Shown here piece by piece: positions 23,860 through 32,310 of a DNA stretch of 32,413 nt. The translations under genes were made by a program, and so were the position numbers. This DNA is from an uncultured Clostridia bacterium (GTDB lineage: Bacteria > Bacillota > Clostridia > Christensenellales > Borkfalkiaceae): assembly GCA_945638575.1 (NCBI GenBank), contig CALZDP010000014.1:1-32413 (forward strand), written 5' to 3'. Below the pieces are notes generated by a model. It did not search any database, was not told where the DNA came from, and saw only the letters and a program-made list of their open reading frames with translations. Position 1 is the stretch's first letter. Each line of letters begins with the position of its first letter.

Positions 23860-24873
23860 ATGACTATTCTTGTAACCGGCGGTGCGGGGTATATAGGCTC
23901 GCACACCTGCGTTGAATTGTTAAATAAAGATTTTGACGTTATTGTTATAGATAACTTTTCAAATTCTTCGGAAGAATGTATCGCGAGAATAGAAAAAATC
24001 ACCGCAAAACCCATTAAACTTTATGTAGGCGATGTAAGAGACCGCAAGTTGATGGATAGCATTTTTACCGAAAACAAAATCGACGCGGTAATTCACTTTG
24101 CAGGTTTAAAAGCGGTAGGGGAAAGTTGTCAAAAACCGATAGAGTATTACGACAACAATTTATACAGTACTATAGTCCTTACCGAAACCATGAAGGCACA
24201 CGGTTGTAAAAATATAGTATTTTCTTCTTCGGCTACGGTTTACGGTACGCCAAAAGTGCTTCCTTTAACCGAAGATTGCGAGGTCGGCGGTACAACCAAT
24301 CCTTACGGAACAAGTAAACTTATGCAAGAAAGGATACTTTCGGATCTGTATCTTTCAGACGAAAATTGGACGGTAACCTTGCTTAGATATTTCAATCCGA
24401 TAGGCGCTCATGAAAGCGGACTTATCGGTGAAGATCCGCACGGTATACCTAATAATTTAGCGCCATATGTTGCGAAAGTTGCCATTGGAAAATACAAAGA
24501 AGTAGGGGTTTTCGGCAACGATTACGACACCCCCGACGGAACAGGCGTAAGAGATTATATCCATGTTGTGGATTTGGCGAAAGGTCACGTTTGCGCTATT
24601 GAAAAAGTAACTAAACCCGGCGTTTACGTTTATAATTTAGGTACAGGTGTCGGGTACTCGGTATTGGAAGTTATTAAAGCGTTTTCAAAAGCATGCGGAA
24701 AAGATTTGCCCTATGTAATTAAACCGCGTCGTGCAGGCGATATCTCGTCGTCATACGCTAACTGCGATAAAGCGTATAAGGAATTAGGCTGGAAAGCCGA
24801 GCTTAATCTCAATGATATGTGCAGGTCGATGTGGAAGTGGCAAAGCGGTAATCCCGACGGTTACAGAAAGTAA
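23860..24873 (+). CDS. galE: UDP-glucose 4-epimerase
   Basis: GalE interconverts UDP-glucose and UDP-galactose with bound NAD. The 337-residue protein is a short-chain dehydrogenase-like enzyme with the Rossmann motif GGAGYIGSH (7-15), the FSSSATVYG strand, and the catalytic YGTSK (Tyr149 and Lys153, the same numbers as in E. coli GalE). Further conserved segments are RYFNPIGAHESG and GVRDYIHVVDLA. It heads an operon with galK, galM and a PHP gene behind a good promoter. Confidence 0.96.
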   Translation: MTILVTGGAGYIGSHTCVELLNKDFDVIVIDNFSNSSEECIARIEKITAKPIKLYVGDVRDRKLMDSIFTENKIDAVIHFAGLKAVGESCQKPIEYYDNNLYSTIVLTETMKAHGCKNIVFSSSATVYGTPKVLPLTEDCEVGGTTNPYGTSKLMQERILSDLYLSDENWTVTLLRYFNPIGAHESGLIGEDPHGIPNNLAPYVAKVAIGKYKEVGVFGNDYDTPDGTGVRDYIHVVDLAKGHVCAIEKVTKPGVYVYNLGTGVGYSVLEVIKAFSKACGKDLPYVIKPRRAGDISSSYANCDKAYKELGWKAELNLNDMCRSMWKWQSGNPDGYRK

Positions 24874-24947
24874 TATAAATTTTGTAAACATTTTAAAAAT
24901 CACGCATTTTTAGCGCAATTTTTAATATTATTATGTTTGGTGTAATT

Positions 24948-26075
24948 ATGTTTGATTCAAAAGATTATCAATATAAAGTTAGTGCGTCCGGTAGGATAAA
25001 TATAATCGGTGAACACGTTGACTATTGTGGCGGAAAAGTTTTCCCTGCCGCGATTTCACTAAAAAACAATGTATATGTTCGTCCGAACGGAACGGATAAA
25101 ATCAATATTTCTTGGACGACTTTAAAAGATAAAGTTACCTTAGATATAAATAAGTTAGGCGAATATAAATCGCTAAAATACGGCAATTATCAAGCAGGGT
25201 CCGCATACGTTTTACAGCAGGCAGGTTTTAAAATTACAGGCTGTGATATGGTGCATGATTGTACGGTGCCGTTCGGCAGCGGACTGTCTTCTTCGGCTGC
25301 GATAGAAGTGTCGACTATAGCGGCTCTGCTTCAATTGAGCGGAGAAAAATTATCTAAACCCGAAATTGCAAAACTTGCCCAAAAAGCGGAAAGCGAGTAC
25401 GCAGGCGTTAATTGCGGAATTATGGATCAATATGCCTCCGCATGCGGTAAATTACATCACGCTATGGTGCTTGATTGCAAAACTTTGGAATGTGAATATG
25501 TACCGATAAATTTAAATAATTATTCTTTAGTTATCGCTAATTGCAATAAGCCCCATAACCTTGTTGAAAGCAAGTATAACGAAAGGCGTTCGGAAACGGA
25601 AACCGCCCTTCAAATACTCAAACAAAGGTTTGACATGACCTGTTTGGCGGATTTGTCGATTAATGACTTTGAAGAAGGTAAGCTTCTTTTAAGCGGTAAA
25701 ATCAAAGATAGGGCAGAGCACGTTGTATATGAGTGCACAAGGGTAAATTCGGCTAAAGAAGCGATGATTTCAGGCGACTTGAAAAAGTTGGGCGAACTTC
25801 TTAATATGTCCCATGCTTCGTTGAAAAACTTGTATGAAGTTACGGGTAAAGAACTCGACGTCTTACAGGAAGCGGAAGTTTCGCATGATTACTGCCTTGG
25901 CGCGAGAATGATAGGCGCCGGCTTCGGCGGTTGCACTATTGCGATTGTCGAGTCATCTAAAATCGACAGTTTTAAAAAATCAGTTGCCGAAAGGTATGAA
26001 AATATAATAGGATATAAGCCTTCGTTTTACGACGCATTTATCGACGACGGTATAACCGTTAAAGAATTAAGTTAA
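24948..26075 (+). CDS. galK: Galactokinase
   Basis: GalK phosphorylates alpha-D-galactose. It belongs to the GHMP kinase family: the substrate loop GRINIIGEHVDYCGG near the N terminus, the ATP-binding VPFGSGLSSSAAIEVS, a conserved GIMDQYASACG with the catalytic Asp, and the C-terminal GAGFGGCTIAIV. I prefer ATG at 24948 (375 residues), preceded by TTGGTG at a normal distance. An in-frame ATG at 24933 would add five residues but has no ribosome binding site. The 75-base gap after galE is A/T-rich with no strong hairpin. Confidence 0.93.
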   Translation: MFDSKDYQYKVSASGRINIIGEHVDYCGGKVFPAAISLKNNVYVRPNGTDKINISWTTLKDKVTLDINKLGEYKSLKYGNYQAGSAYVLQQAGFKITGCDMVHDCTVPFGSGLSSSAAIEVSTIAALLQLSGEKLSKPEIAKLAQKAESEYAGVNCGIMDQYASACGKLHHAMVLDCKTLECEYVPINLNNYSLVIANCNKPHNLVESKYNERRSETETALQILKQRFDMTCLADLSINDFEEGKLLLSGKIKDRAEHVVYECTRVNSAKEAMISGDLKKLGELLNMSHASLKNLYEVTGKELDVLQEAEVSHDYCLGARMIGAGFGGCTIAIVESSKIDSFKKSVAERYENIIGYKPSFYDAFIDDGITVKELS

Positions 26076-26095
26076 TTTTTAAGGTGATAAAATTT

Positions 26096-27103
26096 ATGAT
26101 TTCTGTTGAAAATTTTTGCGATTATAACGGCAAAACAGTACATCTTTATACTCTGAAAAACGATTATTTGGAAGCAGGCGTTTTAGACTTCGGCGGTATT
26201 TTGCAAAGGCTTATAGTAAATACGCCAAGCGGTAAAAAAGACATAGTTTGTTGCCTAACCGATTGTGAAGGATATGTAAAATCCAATGCGCATATGGGGG
26301 GAACTATCGGTAGGGTGGCAAACAGAATTGCCAACGGAACTTTTACGCTTAACGGTACTTCGTATACGCTCGATAAAAATGCGGGTAATGCTACTTTACA
26401 CGGTGGATTTAACCCGTACGATTATAGATTTTTTGACGCGGAAGTTTTAGACGATACTTTACGTCTTTCGTTATTCAGTCCTGACGGCGATCAAGGGTTT
26501 CCCGCAAATCTACAATTCGCTGTGGAGTTTAAACTTGATAAAAACAAATTATCTATCAAGTTTTTTGGCGAATCCGATTCCGACACCTTATTTAATCCGA
26601 CAAATCACGCTTACTTTAATTTGAATGGCGAAGGTAGCGGTAATATTTACGATACTCTTGTATATCTTAACGCAGATAAGGTAACTTTGGCAGATGACAA
26701 TTTAGTTGTTACCGGTGAAGTCGCCGACGTAAAGGGTACGCCTTTTGATTTCACTAAGCCCAAAACCATCGCTCCCGATATATTTTCGGACGATTGGAAT
26801 GTCAAATCTGCCGGAGGTTTCGACCACAACTTTATTTTGAACGGTAATCACGTAGGCACTTGCGTGGGAAATAAAACAGGTATAACGTTGGATATGTATA
26901 CCGATTATCCGGGCGTTCAGTTTTATTGCGGTAATATGATGTGCAATATAGACGGAAAAAGTTTTTACGATAAGCAAACTGCTTTTTGCTTAGAGCCTCA
27001 ATACTTCCCCAACGCCATTAATGTAGACGGTTTTGAAAAGCCGATACTTAAGGCGAATAAGCCCGTTACGCACTATATCGATTACGTAACTACGGTGAAA
27101 TAA
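26096..27103 (+). CDS. galM: Galactose mutarotase (aldose 1-epimerase)
   Basis: GalM interconverts the alpha and beta anomers of galactose so that GalK can use them. The 335-residue protein has the family motifs GGTIGRVANRI, LHGG, NPTNHAYFNLNG (His171, general acid) and CLEPQYFPNAIN (Glu300, general base), matching L. lactis GalM in order and spacing. I chose ATG at 26096, nine bases after AAGGTG; a longer frame from GTG at 26084 starts inside that site. It ends two bases before the PHP gene. Confidence 0.93.
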   Translation: MISVENFCDYNGKTVHLYTLKNDYLEAGVLDFGGILQRLIVNTPSGKKDIVCCLTDCEGYVKSNAHMGGTIGRVANRIANGTFTLNGTSYTLDKNAGNATLHGGFNPYDYRFFDAEVLDDTLRLSLFSPDGDQGFPANLQFAVEFKLDKNKLSIKFFGESDSDTLFNPTNHAYFNLNGEGSGNIYDTLVYLNADKVTLADDNLVVTGEVADVKGTPFDFTKPKTIAPDIFSDDWNVKSAGGFDHNFILNGNHVGTCVGNKTGITLDMYTDYPGVQFYCGNMMCNIDGKSFYDKQTAFCLEPQYFPNAINVDGFEKPILKANKPVTHYIDYVTTVK

Positions 27104-27105
27104 AT

Positions 27106-27810
27106 ATGCTGTTCGATTTACATTGTCATACTTCGGGTATAAGCAGATGTTGCAGACTTCCGTATAATGTGATAGTCGATAAGGCAAAAGAATACGGTTA
27201 TGACGGTATAGTTTTGACCAATCACTATTTGGCTTGCGATATTGAAAAGGACTCCGATAAATTTATTGAAAATTACATTAAAGAGTACGAACTTTCACGT
27301 AAGTACGGCGAAAGCGTGGGGTTAAAAGTGCTTTTTGGCGCAGAAATAACGGTAAGTTATAACGAGGCCGTTCACCTTTTGATTTACGGCGTAACAAAAG
27401 ATTTTTTGCGAAAATATAAAAATCTTCCTAATCTTTCGCAAAAAGAGTTGTATGAAGTATGCCATGAAAACGGCTGCGTGCTTGTTAACGCCCATCCTTT
27501 CAGATACGGAATGACTGTTCAAGATGTCAGATATTTGGACGGTGTAGAAGTTAACTGTCATTTTATTTACGGTAAATGCTACGCAAAAGAACTTACCAGA
27601 ATTGCCAAAGAAAATAGTTTGGCTCTTACTTGCGGTTGCGATTATCACGGCGATTCGGATAAACCTTTCGGTGGAACGTATCTTCCCGACGATATTGTTA
27701 CGGAATCCGATTTGGCAAACTATATTGCCAAAAGCAAAATTTCAAATTTGAAGGTTCACGACCCCGAAACGAAAGAAATTTACGATTTGTCCGTACAAAC
27801 CCGCAATTAA
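27106..27810 (+). CDS. PHP-domain metal-dependent phosphoesterase
   Basis: A 234-residue single-domain protein of the PHP superfamily, which includes histidinol phosphatases and nucleotide or sugar phosphatases. The metal-binding motifs are in order: DLHCHT (4-9), a TNHY segment, GAEITV, NAHPFR and CDYHGDSD. It is probably a cytosolic phosphatase or phosphodiesterase. The substrate is not known, but it sits two bases after galM at the end of the gal operon, so a sugar phosphate or nucleotide sugar product is a reasonable guess. Confidence 0.85.
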   Translation: MLFDLHCHTSGISRCCRLPYNVIVDKAKEYGYDGIVLTNHYLACDIEKDSDKFIENYIKEYELSRKYGESVGLKVLFGAEITVSYNEAVHLLIYGVTKDFLRKYKNLPNLSQKELYEVCHENGCVLVNAHPFRYGMTVQDVRYLDGVEVNCHFIYGKCYAKELTRIAKENSLALTCGCDYHGDSDKPFGGTYLPDDIVTESDLANYIAKSKISNLKVHDPETKEIYDLSVQTRN

Positions 27811-27845
27811 TCTTACTTTTTGTCGGTAAATTTAATATTGTTTAT

Positions 27846-27871
27846 AATCCGTACTCGCTACGGATTTTTTT
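27846..27871 (+). terminator. Terminator of the gal operon
   Basis: An 8-bp stem AATCCGTA / TACGGATT with a CTCGC loop is followed by T residues. The next 100 bases up to the mal promoter hold no feature I can support. Confidence 0.9.
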
Positions 27872-27975
27872 ATGATTTATCTTTGTGAATTTATATCGTT
27901 TCAAGCGCGTATGTTTGTCATTTTGTTTACGTTTAACATTTTGCATTAGTTTTTTTATATTTACGTTACTTTCGT

Positions 27976-28004
27976 TTGATATAACGAATTAACTGTGCTA
28001 TAAT
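27976..28004 (+). promoter_or_regulatory. Promoter of the methylaspartate ammonia-lyase gene
   Basis: TTGATA (27976-27981) and a perfect TATAAT (27999-28004) have a 17-base spacer. The leader is about 60 bases with an AAGGA ribosome binding site. I see no cobalamin riboswitch. Confidence 0.8.
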
Positions 28005-28070
28005 TTACGGGAAATAAAATACGACTTATGCCGTGATTATTTTAAGACATACAGCCGAAAAGGAAGAATT

Positions 28071-29318
28071 ATGAAGATTACAAACGTTATTTTAACTAAA
28101 TCTTACTCCGGTTTTTACTATGACGATCAAGTCGCCATCAAGCAAGGCGCTAAACATGACGGATTTTTCTATTTGGGTGAACCTGTTACCGATGGTTTTA
28201 GGGCGATTCGCGAACCGGGCGAAGTTATTTCAATTCAATTGGTTTTAGAAGACGGAAGCGTCGGTAAAGGCGATTGCGTTGCCGTACAGTATTCCGGTTG
28301 CGGCGGTAGGGATCACGTATTTTTAATCGATGAAAATATGCCTTTGTTACAAGAAAAAATCGTTCCTATGCTTATTGGCGAGGACGTTGCAAAGTTCAGA
28401 CCTTTGGCTGAAAAATACGACCGTTTATTAGTTGACGGTAAGCGTTTGCATACAGCCGTTCGTTACGGGCTTACTCAAGCAATTTTGAATGCAACCGCAG
28501 TATCCCGTCGTTTGACCGTTGCCGAAGTCGTTAGGGAAGAGTACGACGTTCCTGACACAGAATACAAGACCATACCTGTATTTTCTCAGTCCGGCGATGA
28601 CAGGTATATGGCTGCCGATAAGATGATTTTAAAGGAAGTTGACGTTTTACCGCACGCCCTTATCAATAACGTGGAAACCAAACTCGGTAAAGAGGGTGAA
28701 ATTTTACTATCTTACATCAAATGGTTAAGAGATCGTATTTTGACCATGAGAATGAATCCCGGCTATAATCCCATTTTGCATTTTGACGTGTACGGAACTA
28801 TCGGCCTTGCCTTTAACTATGACGTTGACAAGATGCTCGCGTATTTGTTAGAGTGCGAAAAGGCTGGCGCGCCTTTCCATGTAAGAATCGAAGGTCCTAT
28901 CGATACCGGCTACAGGGAAGGTACTTTAAAGTATGAGAAGATTCTTACCGAAAAACTTATTGCATGCGGAAGCAAACTTGAAATCGTTGCCGACGAATGG
29001 TGCAACACTTTGGAAGATATCAAACTATTCGCCGATGAGCATGCCGGTCATATTTTGCAGATTAAAACGCCTGACCTCGGCGGTGTAAACAATATTTGCG
29101 AAGCAATTATTTACTGCAATAAACACGGCGTAGGCAGTTATTGCGGCGGAAGTTGCAACGAAACGGATATTTCTACCAGAACCACTACCAATATCGGTAT
29201 TGCCTGCAATGCAATTCAGTTCTTGGGTAAACCGGGTATGGGCGTTGATGAAGGTTACATGATTATCAAAAACGAAATGAACCGTGTAGTAGCGCTTGCA
29301 AATTCCAGAAGAAAATAA
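28071..29318 (+). CDS. mal: Methylaspartate ammonia-lyase
   Basis: This enolase-superfamily enzyme removes ammonia from (2S,3S)-3-methylaspartate to give mesaconate, the second step of the methylaspartate route of glutamate fermentation. The 415-residue protein closely resembles the Clostridium tetanomorphum enzyme (413). Catalytic residues are present with an offset of one: His195 in VLPHALINNVE, Lys332 in QIKTPDLGG, and Mg ligands Asp239 (HFDVYG), Glu274 (RIEGP) and Asp308 (VADEW). It has a consensus promoter and starts a block with a glutamate racemase homologue and fumarase-type subunits. Glutamate mutase, which makes the substrate, is not in the window. Confidence 0.96.
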   Translation: MKITNVILTKSYSGFYYDDQVAIKQGAKHDGFFYLGEPVTDGFRAIREPGEVISIQLVLEDGSVGKGDCVAVQYSGCGGRDHVFLIDENMPLLQEKIVPMLIGEDVAKFRPLAEKYDRLLVDGKRLHTAVRYGLTQAILNATAVSRRLTVAEVVREEYDVPDTEYKTIPVFSQSGDDRYMAADKMILKEVDVLPHALINNVETKLGKEGEILLSYIKWLRDRILTMRMNPGYNPILHFDVYGTIGLAFNYDVDKMLAYLLECEKAGAPFHVRIEGPIDTGYREGTLKYEKILTEKLIACGSKLEIVADEWCNTLEDIKLFADEHAGHILQIKTPDLGGVNNICEAIIYCNKHGVGSYCGGSCNETDISTRTTTNIGIACNAIQFLGKPGMGVDEGYMIIKNEMNRVVALANSRRK

Positions 29319-29365
29319 CTTTTAAACATTAAATTTCATAGCATATACTGTGTTTTGGTGCGGTT

Positions 29366-30166
29366 ATGCATGAACTTAACAGACCTATATGTTTGTTTGA
29401 TTCGGGATTAGGCGGAATCACCGTTCTTGACGAATTTGTTTCCGCCTTACCTAATGAAAACTTTATATACGTTGCAGATGAAAAATATTGTCCTTACGGA
29501 ATGCGTGAGGACAATTATATTATAGAAAGAATTGTCAAAATTACGGCATTTTTGCAAAATTTCAATCCGAAAGCAATAGTTATTGCCTGTAATACGGCTT
29601 CGCGATTTATAGATGTTGCGCGCAACGCTTGTAAATGTTTTGTTTTGGACGTTATATCGCCGACCGCAAATTACGTCGCTAAAATTTCTGAAACAAAACG
29701 CGTACTTTTGTTGGCGACGGAAAGCACGGTTTTAGGCGGACTGTATCAAAAATATTTGTCTCAATCGGGCATAGTTTGCGACCCTTTGGCGTGTAGCGAG
29801 TTTCTTCCGTTTATAGAAAGCGCAAAGGTTTTCGGTAAGCAGTTTAAAGACGTCGCCGACAAAAAATTTAAGTCGGTCGATTTTGAAAGTTACGACGCGG
29901 TAATTTACGGCTGTACTCATTTCGGACTTATAGATAGTGTTATCCGCGATTATTTACACGGACGGTTAATGACGGTATCTTGCGGTGCGCCAACTTTAGA
30001 TTTACTTAAAAAGTATTTAATTTGTAATAATTTATTAAACTCAAATTTTGCCGATAAATGCGCAAATGTTCAGATATATACGACTTCAAAGGCCGATATA
30101 TTAAAAAAGTTACTGTTATTTTACGGCAAAAATTATAAAAATATAAATGAAATTTCAATAGATTAA
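29366..30166 (+). CDS. Glutamate racemase family protein
   Basis: The 266-residue protein belongs to the aspartate/glutamate racemase family and is closest to MurI. The motifs are FDSGLGGITVLD (11-22), CPYG, IACNTAS with Cys75 and YGCTHF with Cys183, the two catalytic cysteines that swap a proton at the alpha carbon. MurI normally supplies D-glutamate for peptidoglycan. Its place between methylaspartate ammonia-lyase and fumarase-type genes allows a second role: converting D-glutamate into L-glutamate for fermentation. The sequence alone does not decide. It begins 47 bases after mal and ends nine bases before the next gene. Confidence 0.85.
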   Translation: MHELNRPICLFDSGLGGITVLDEFVSALPNENFIYVADEKYCPYGMREDNYIIERIVKITAFLQNFNPKAIVIACNTASRFIDVARNACKCFVLDVISPTANYVAKISETKRVLLLATESTVLGGLYQKYLSQSGIVCDPLACSEFLPFIESAKVFGKQFKDVADKKFKSVDFESYDAVIYGCTHFGLIDSVIRDYLHGRLMTVSCGAPTLDLLKKYLICNNLLNSNFADKCANVQIYTTSKADILKKLLLFYGKNYKNINEISID

Positions 30167-30174
30167 GGTGTGTT

Positions 30175-31014
30175 ATGAGAACTATCGATCTTGATTTAGT
30201 TACGGATAAGGTTTGCGAACTGTTTAAAAGCGCTTGTGCGGATGTACCTGAAAATGTTATTTCCGAAATCGAAAATGCTAAATTGAAAGAAGAATCTACG
30301 CTTGGCAGACAGGTTTTATCCAAAATAATCGAAAACGATAAACTTGCCAAAGATAAGCATTTGCCTATCTGTCAGGATACCGGCATAGCGGTGGTCTTTT
30401 TGACTATTGGCAGTGAAGTTGTTTTCAGCGGTGATATATATGAAGCGGTAAACCGTGGGGTGAAACGCGCGTATACCGAAGATTATCTTCGCAAGTCTGT
30501 GGTTAGACATCCGCTTGACAGAAAAAATACCGGTGATAACACGCCTGCCATTGTTCATATTAAGGTTGTGCCGGGGGATATTTTTCGTATTGACGTTGCG
30601 CCAAAAGGCGCCGGAAGCGAAAATATGTCCACTGTTAAAATGCTTATTCCCGCGGACGGAATAGAAGGCGTTAAAAAAAACATATTGGACGTTGTACTTT
30701 CCGCAGGCGGAAAACCTTGTCCGCCAATAATCGTAGGTGTCGGCGTCGGCGGTAATTTTGAAAAATGTGCACTTCTCGCAAAAGAAGCTTTACTGCGTGA
30801 AATCGATGACGAAAGTCCCGACCCTATCGCACGTAATTTAGAACAAGAATTAAAGTCGTTGATAAATAAAACAGGTATAGGTCCTATGGGCTTTGGCGGA
30901 ACGGAAACTTGTCTGGCGGTAAAGGTCAATACTTTCCCTTGCCATATAGCAAGTTTGCCGGTTGCCGTAAATATTCAGTGCCACGCTTCAAGACATAAGT
31001 CATGCTTGCTTTAA
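30175..31014 (+). CDS. Class I fumarate hydratase-type alpha subunit, candidate mesaconase
   Basis: The 279-residue protein is the [4Fe-4S]-binding subunit of a class I (FumA-like) hydratase of the two-subunit kind (TtdA/FumA N-terminal). The three cluster cysteines are visible: Cys66 (PICQDTG), Cys198 (GGNFEKCA) and Cys256 (PCHIASLP); such clusters are oxygen-sensitive. Family members act on fumarate, tartrate or mesaconate. Linked to mal, the likely reaction is mesaconate to (S)-citramalate; ordinary fumarase is the alternative. AAGGTG precedes the ATG. The beta subunit is not adjacent but two genes down at 31692. A 124-base A/T-rich gap follows. Confidence 0.88.
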   Translation: MRTIDLDLVTDKVCELFKSACADVPENVISEIENAKLKEESTLGRQVLSKIIENDKLAKDKHLPICQDTGIAVVFLTIGSEVVFSGDIYEAVNRGVKRAYTEDYLRKSVVRHPLDRKNTGDNTPAIVHIKVVPGDIFRIDVAPKGAGSENMSTVKMLIPADGIEGVKKNILDVVLSAGGKPCPPIIVGVGVGGNFEKCALLAKEALLREIDDESPDPIARNLEQELKSLINKTGIGPMGFGGTETCLAVKVNTFPCHIASLPVAVNIQCHASRHKSCLL

Positions 31015-31138
31015 TCGATATCGGCATTAAATATATTATATAATGATATAGCAGAACGATTGAACCGAAGATAAAAATACGGGCTGTTCAATAACTAAAA
31101 AGATTAATTACGTTAAAAAGGTTGATTAAGGTGGCTTA

Positions 31139-31699
31139 ATGAATCACAAAGGAACGGTTAGGTTGGAAACCGAAAGGCTTATTTTACGCGCCTTTACGAT
31201 TGACGACGCTCCCGATATGTTTAACAACTGGGCGTCAAACGAAAATGTTGCAAAATTTTTAACTTGGAGGCGTCATGGATCGGTTGAAGTTACAAAAAGT
31301 ATTATTAGCGAATGGGTAAATGAGTACGAAGACCTTAAAAATTACCAATGGGCTATTGTTATAAAGGACAGTAATACTTTAATAGGTTCTATTTCCGCAG
31401 TCCATATTAAGGAAGATGTAGGTGCTTGCGAAATCGGCTATTGCATAGGCGAAAATTGGTGGCATCAAGGATATACTTCGGAAGCCTTTAAAAAGGTTAT
31501 AGAATTTTTGTTTAATGAGGTCGGCGCAAAAAGAATTTGGGCGTGCCATGCGGTAGACAATCCGAATTCCGGCAAGGTCATGCAGAAATGCGGACTCAAA
31601 AAAGAGGGGCTTTTAAGGAAAGCGTGCGCTACCGGTAGCGGAAAAATTTACGACATGGCTATTTACGCAATTTTAAGCGAGGATTATAACAATGATTAA
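31139..31699 (+). CDS. GNAT N-acetyltransferase (RimJ/RimL type)
   Basis: A 186-residue acetyl-CoA-dependent acetyltransferase. It opens with the typical LETERLILRAFTIDDAPDMF. The acetyl-CoA pyrophosphate-binding loop is WWHQGYTSEAFKKVI, and the C-terminal part contains ACHAVDNPNSGKVMQKCGL, as in RimJ/RimL and Acetyltransf_3 members. Substrate unknown: a protein N terminus, an antibiotic or a small amine. It sits between the alpha and beta subunit genes of the hydratase and overlaps the beta gene by eight bases, so it is translated with it. The start has AAGGTGG at good distance. Confidence 0.9.
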   Translation: MNHKGTVRLETERLILRAFTIDDAPDMFNNWASNENVAKFLTWRRHGSVEVTKSIISEWVNEYEDLKNYQWAIVIKDSNTLIGSISAVHIKEDVGACEIGYCIGENWWHQGYTSEAFKKVIEFLFNEVGAKRIWACHAVDNPNSGKVMQKCGLKKEGLLRKACATGSGKIYDMAIYAILSEDYNND

Positions 31700-32243
31700 A
31701 ATTAGTACGCCGATAGACGATGCGATGGTTAAACAACTTACCATCGGTGATGAAGTTTTGTTAAGCGGTGTTATTTTTACGGGAAGAGATGCCGCGCATA
31801 AGCGACTATGCGAGATGATAGACATGGGCGAAGAACTTCCTTTTGACTTGACTAACTCCGTAATATATTACGTTGGACCTACTCCCGAAAAGCCCGGAAG
31901 AGCAATTGGCTCATGCGGACCTACTTCAAGTTATCGCATGGATCCTTACGTTGAACCCTTGTTAAAAAAGGGTTTGAAAGTTATGATAGGAAAAGGTCAG
32001 CGTTCGGAAGAATTTAAAGATCTTTTAAGAAAGTACGGCGCAGTTTATTTGTCTGCTATCGGCGGAGCAGCCGCATTGATTTCGGAAACGGTTACCCAAT
32101 CAAAAGTTATTGCTTTCGACGATTTGGGAACAGAGGCTATAAGACGGCTTGTTGTCAAGGATTTTTATGCTATTGTAACATATGATTGCTTTGATAACGA
32201 TTTGTTTTACGAAGGGGTAAGAAAGTATAATAAATTAAGTTGA
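31692..32243 (+). CDS. Class I fumarate hydratase-type beta subunit, candidate mesaconase
   Basis: The 183-residue protein is the C-terminal (swivelling, TtdB/FumA-C) subunit that pairs with the Fe-S alpha subunit encoded at 30175. Characteristic segments are LLSGVIFTGRDAAHKR, YYVGPTPEKPGRAIGSCGPTSSYRMDPY and MIGKGQRSEEF, then YLSAIGGAAALI. Length is normal. It overlaps the GNAT gene by eight bases and has GAGG upstream of the ATG. Its function follows the alpha subunit: mesaconate hydration if the block is a methylaspartate pathway, otherwise fumarate hydration. Confidence 0.9.
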   Translation: MIKISTPIDDAMVKQLTIGDEVLLSGVIFTGRDAAHKRLCEMIDMGEELPFDLTNSVIYYVGPTPEKPGRAIGSCGPTSSYRMDPYVEPLLKKGLKVMIGKGQRSEEFKDLLRKYGAVYLSAIGGAAALISETVTQSKVIAFDDLGTEAIRRLVVKDFYAIVTYDCFDNDLFYEGVRKYNKLS

Positions 32244-32281
32244 GAATTTTTTAAAAAATCTAAAAATCTTCAAAAAATTGC

Positions 32282-32310
32282 TTGACTTAATATTGTTAAG
32301 ATGATATTAT
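32282..32310 (+). promoter_or_regulatory. Strong promoter at the window end, possibly for an rRNA operon
   Basis: TTGACT (32282-32287) and TATTAT (32305-32310) have a 17-base spacer, preceded by A/T tracts resembling an UP element. No start codon with a ribosome binding site follows. The next 100 bases contain a hairpin-capable stretch (AGGCAAAA / TTTTGCTT) and the phrase GACAACTGCATAG, which recalls rRNA leaders and spacers of Clostridia. The gene itself lies beyond the window. Confidence 0.6.

Noticed and set aside
27872..27975. A riboswitch or small RNA between the gal terminator and the mal promoter
   Set aside because: The stretch is A/T-rich without a stable hairpin, promoter or conserved motif I can recognise; no cobalamin riboswitch elements are visible.
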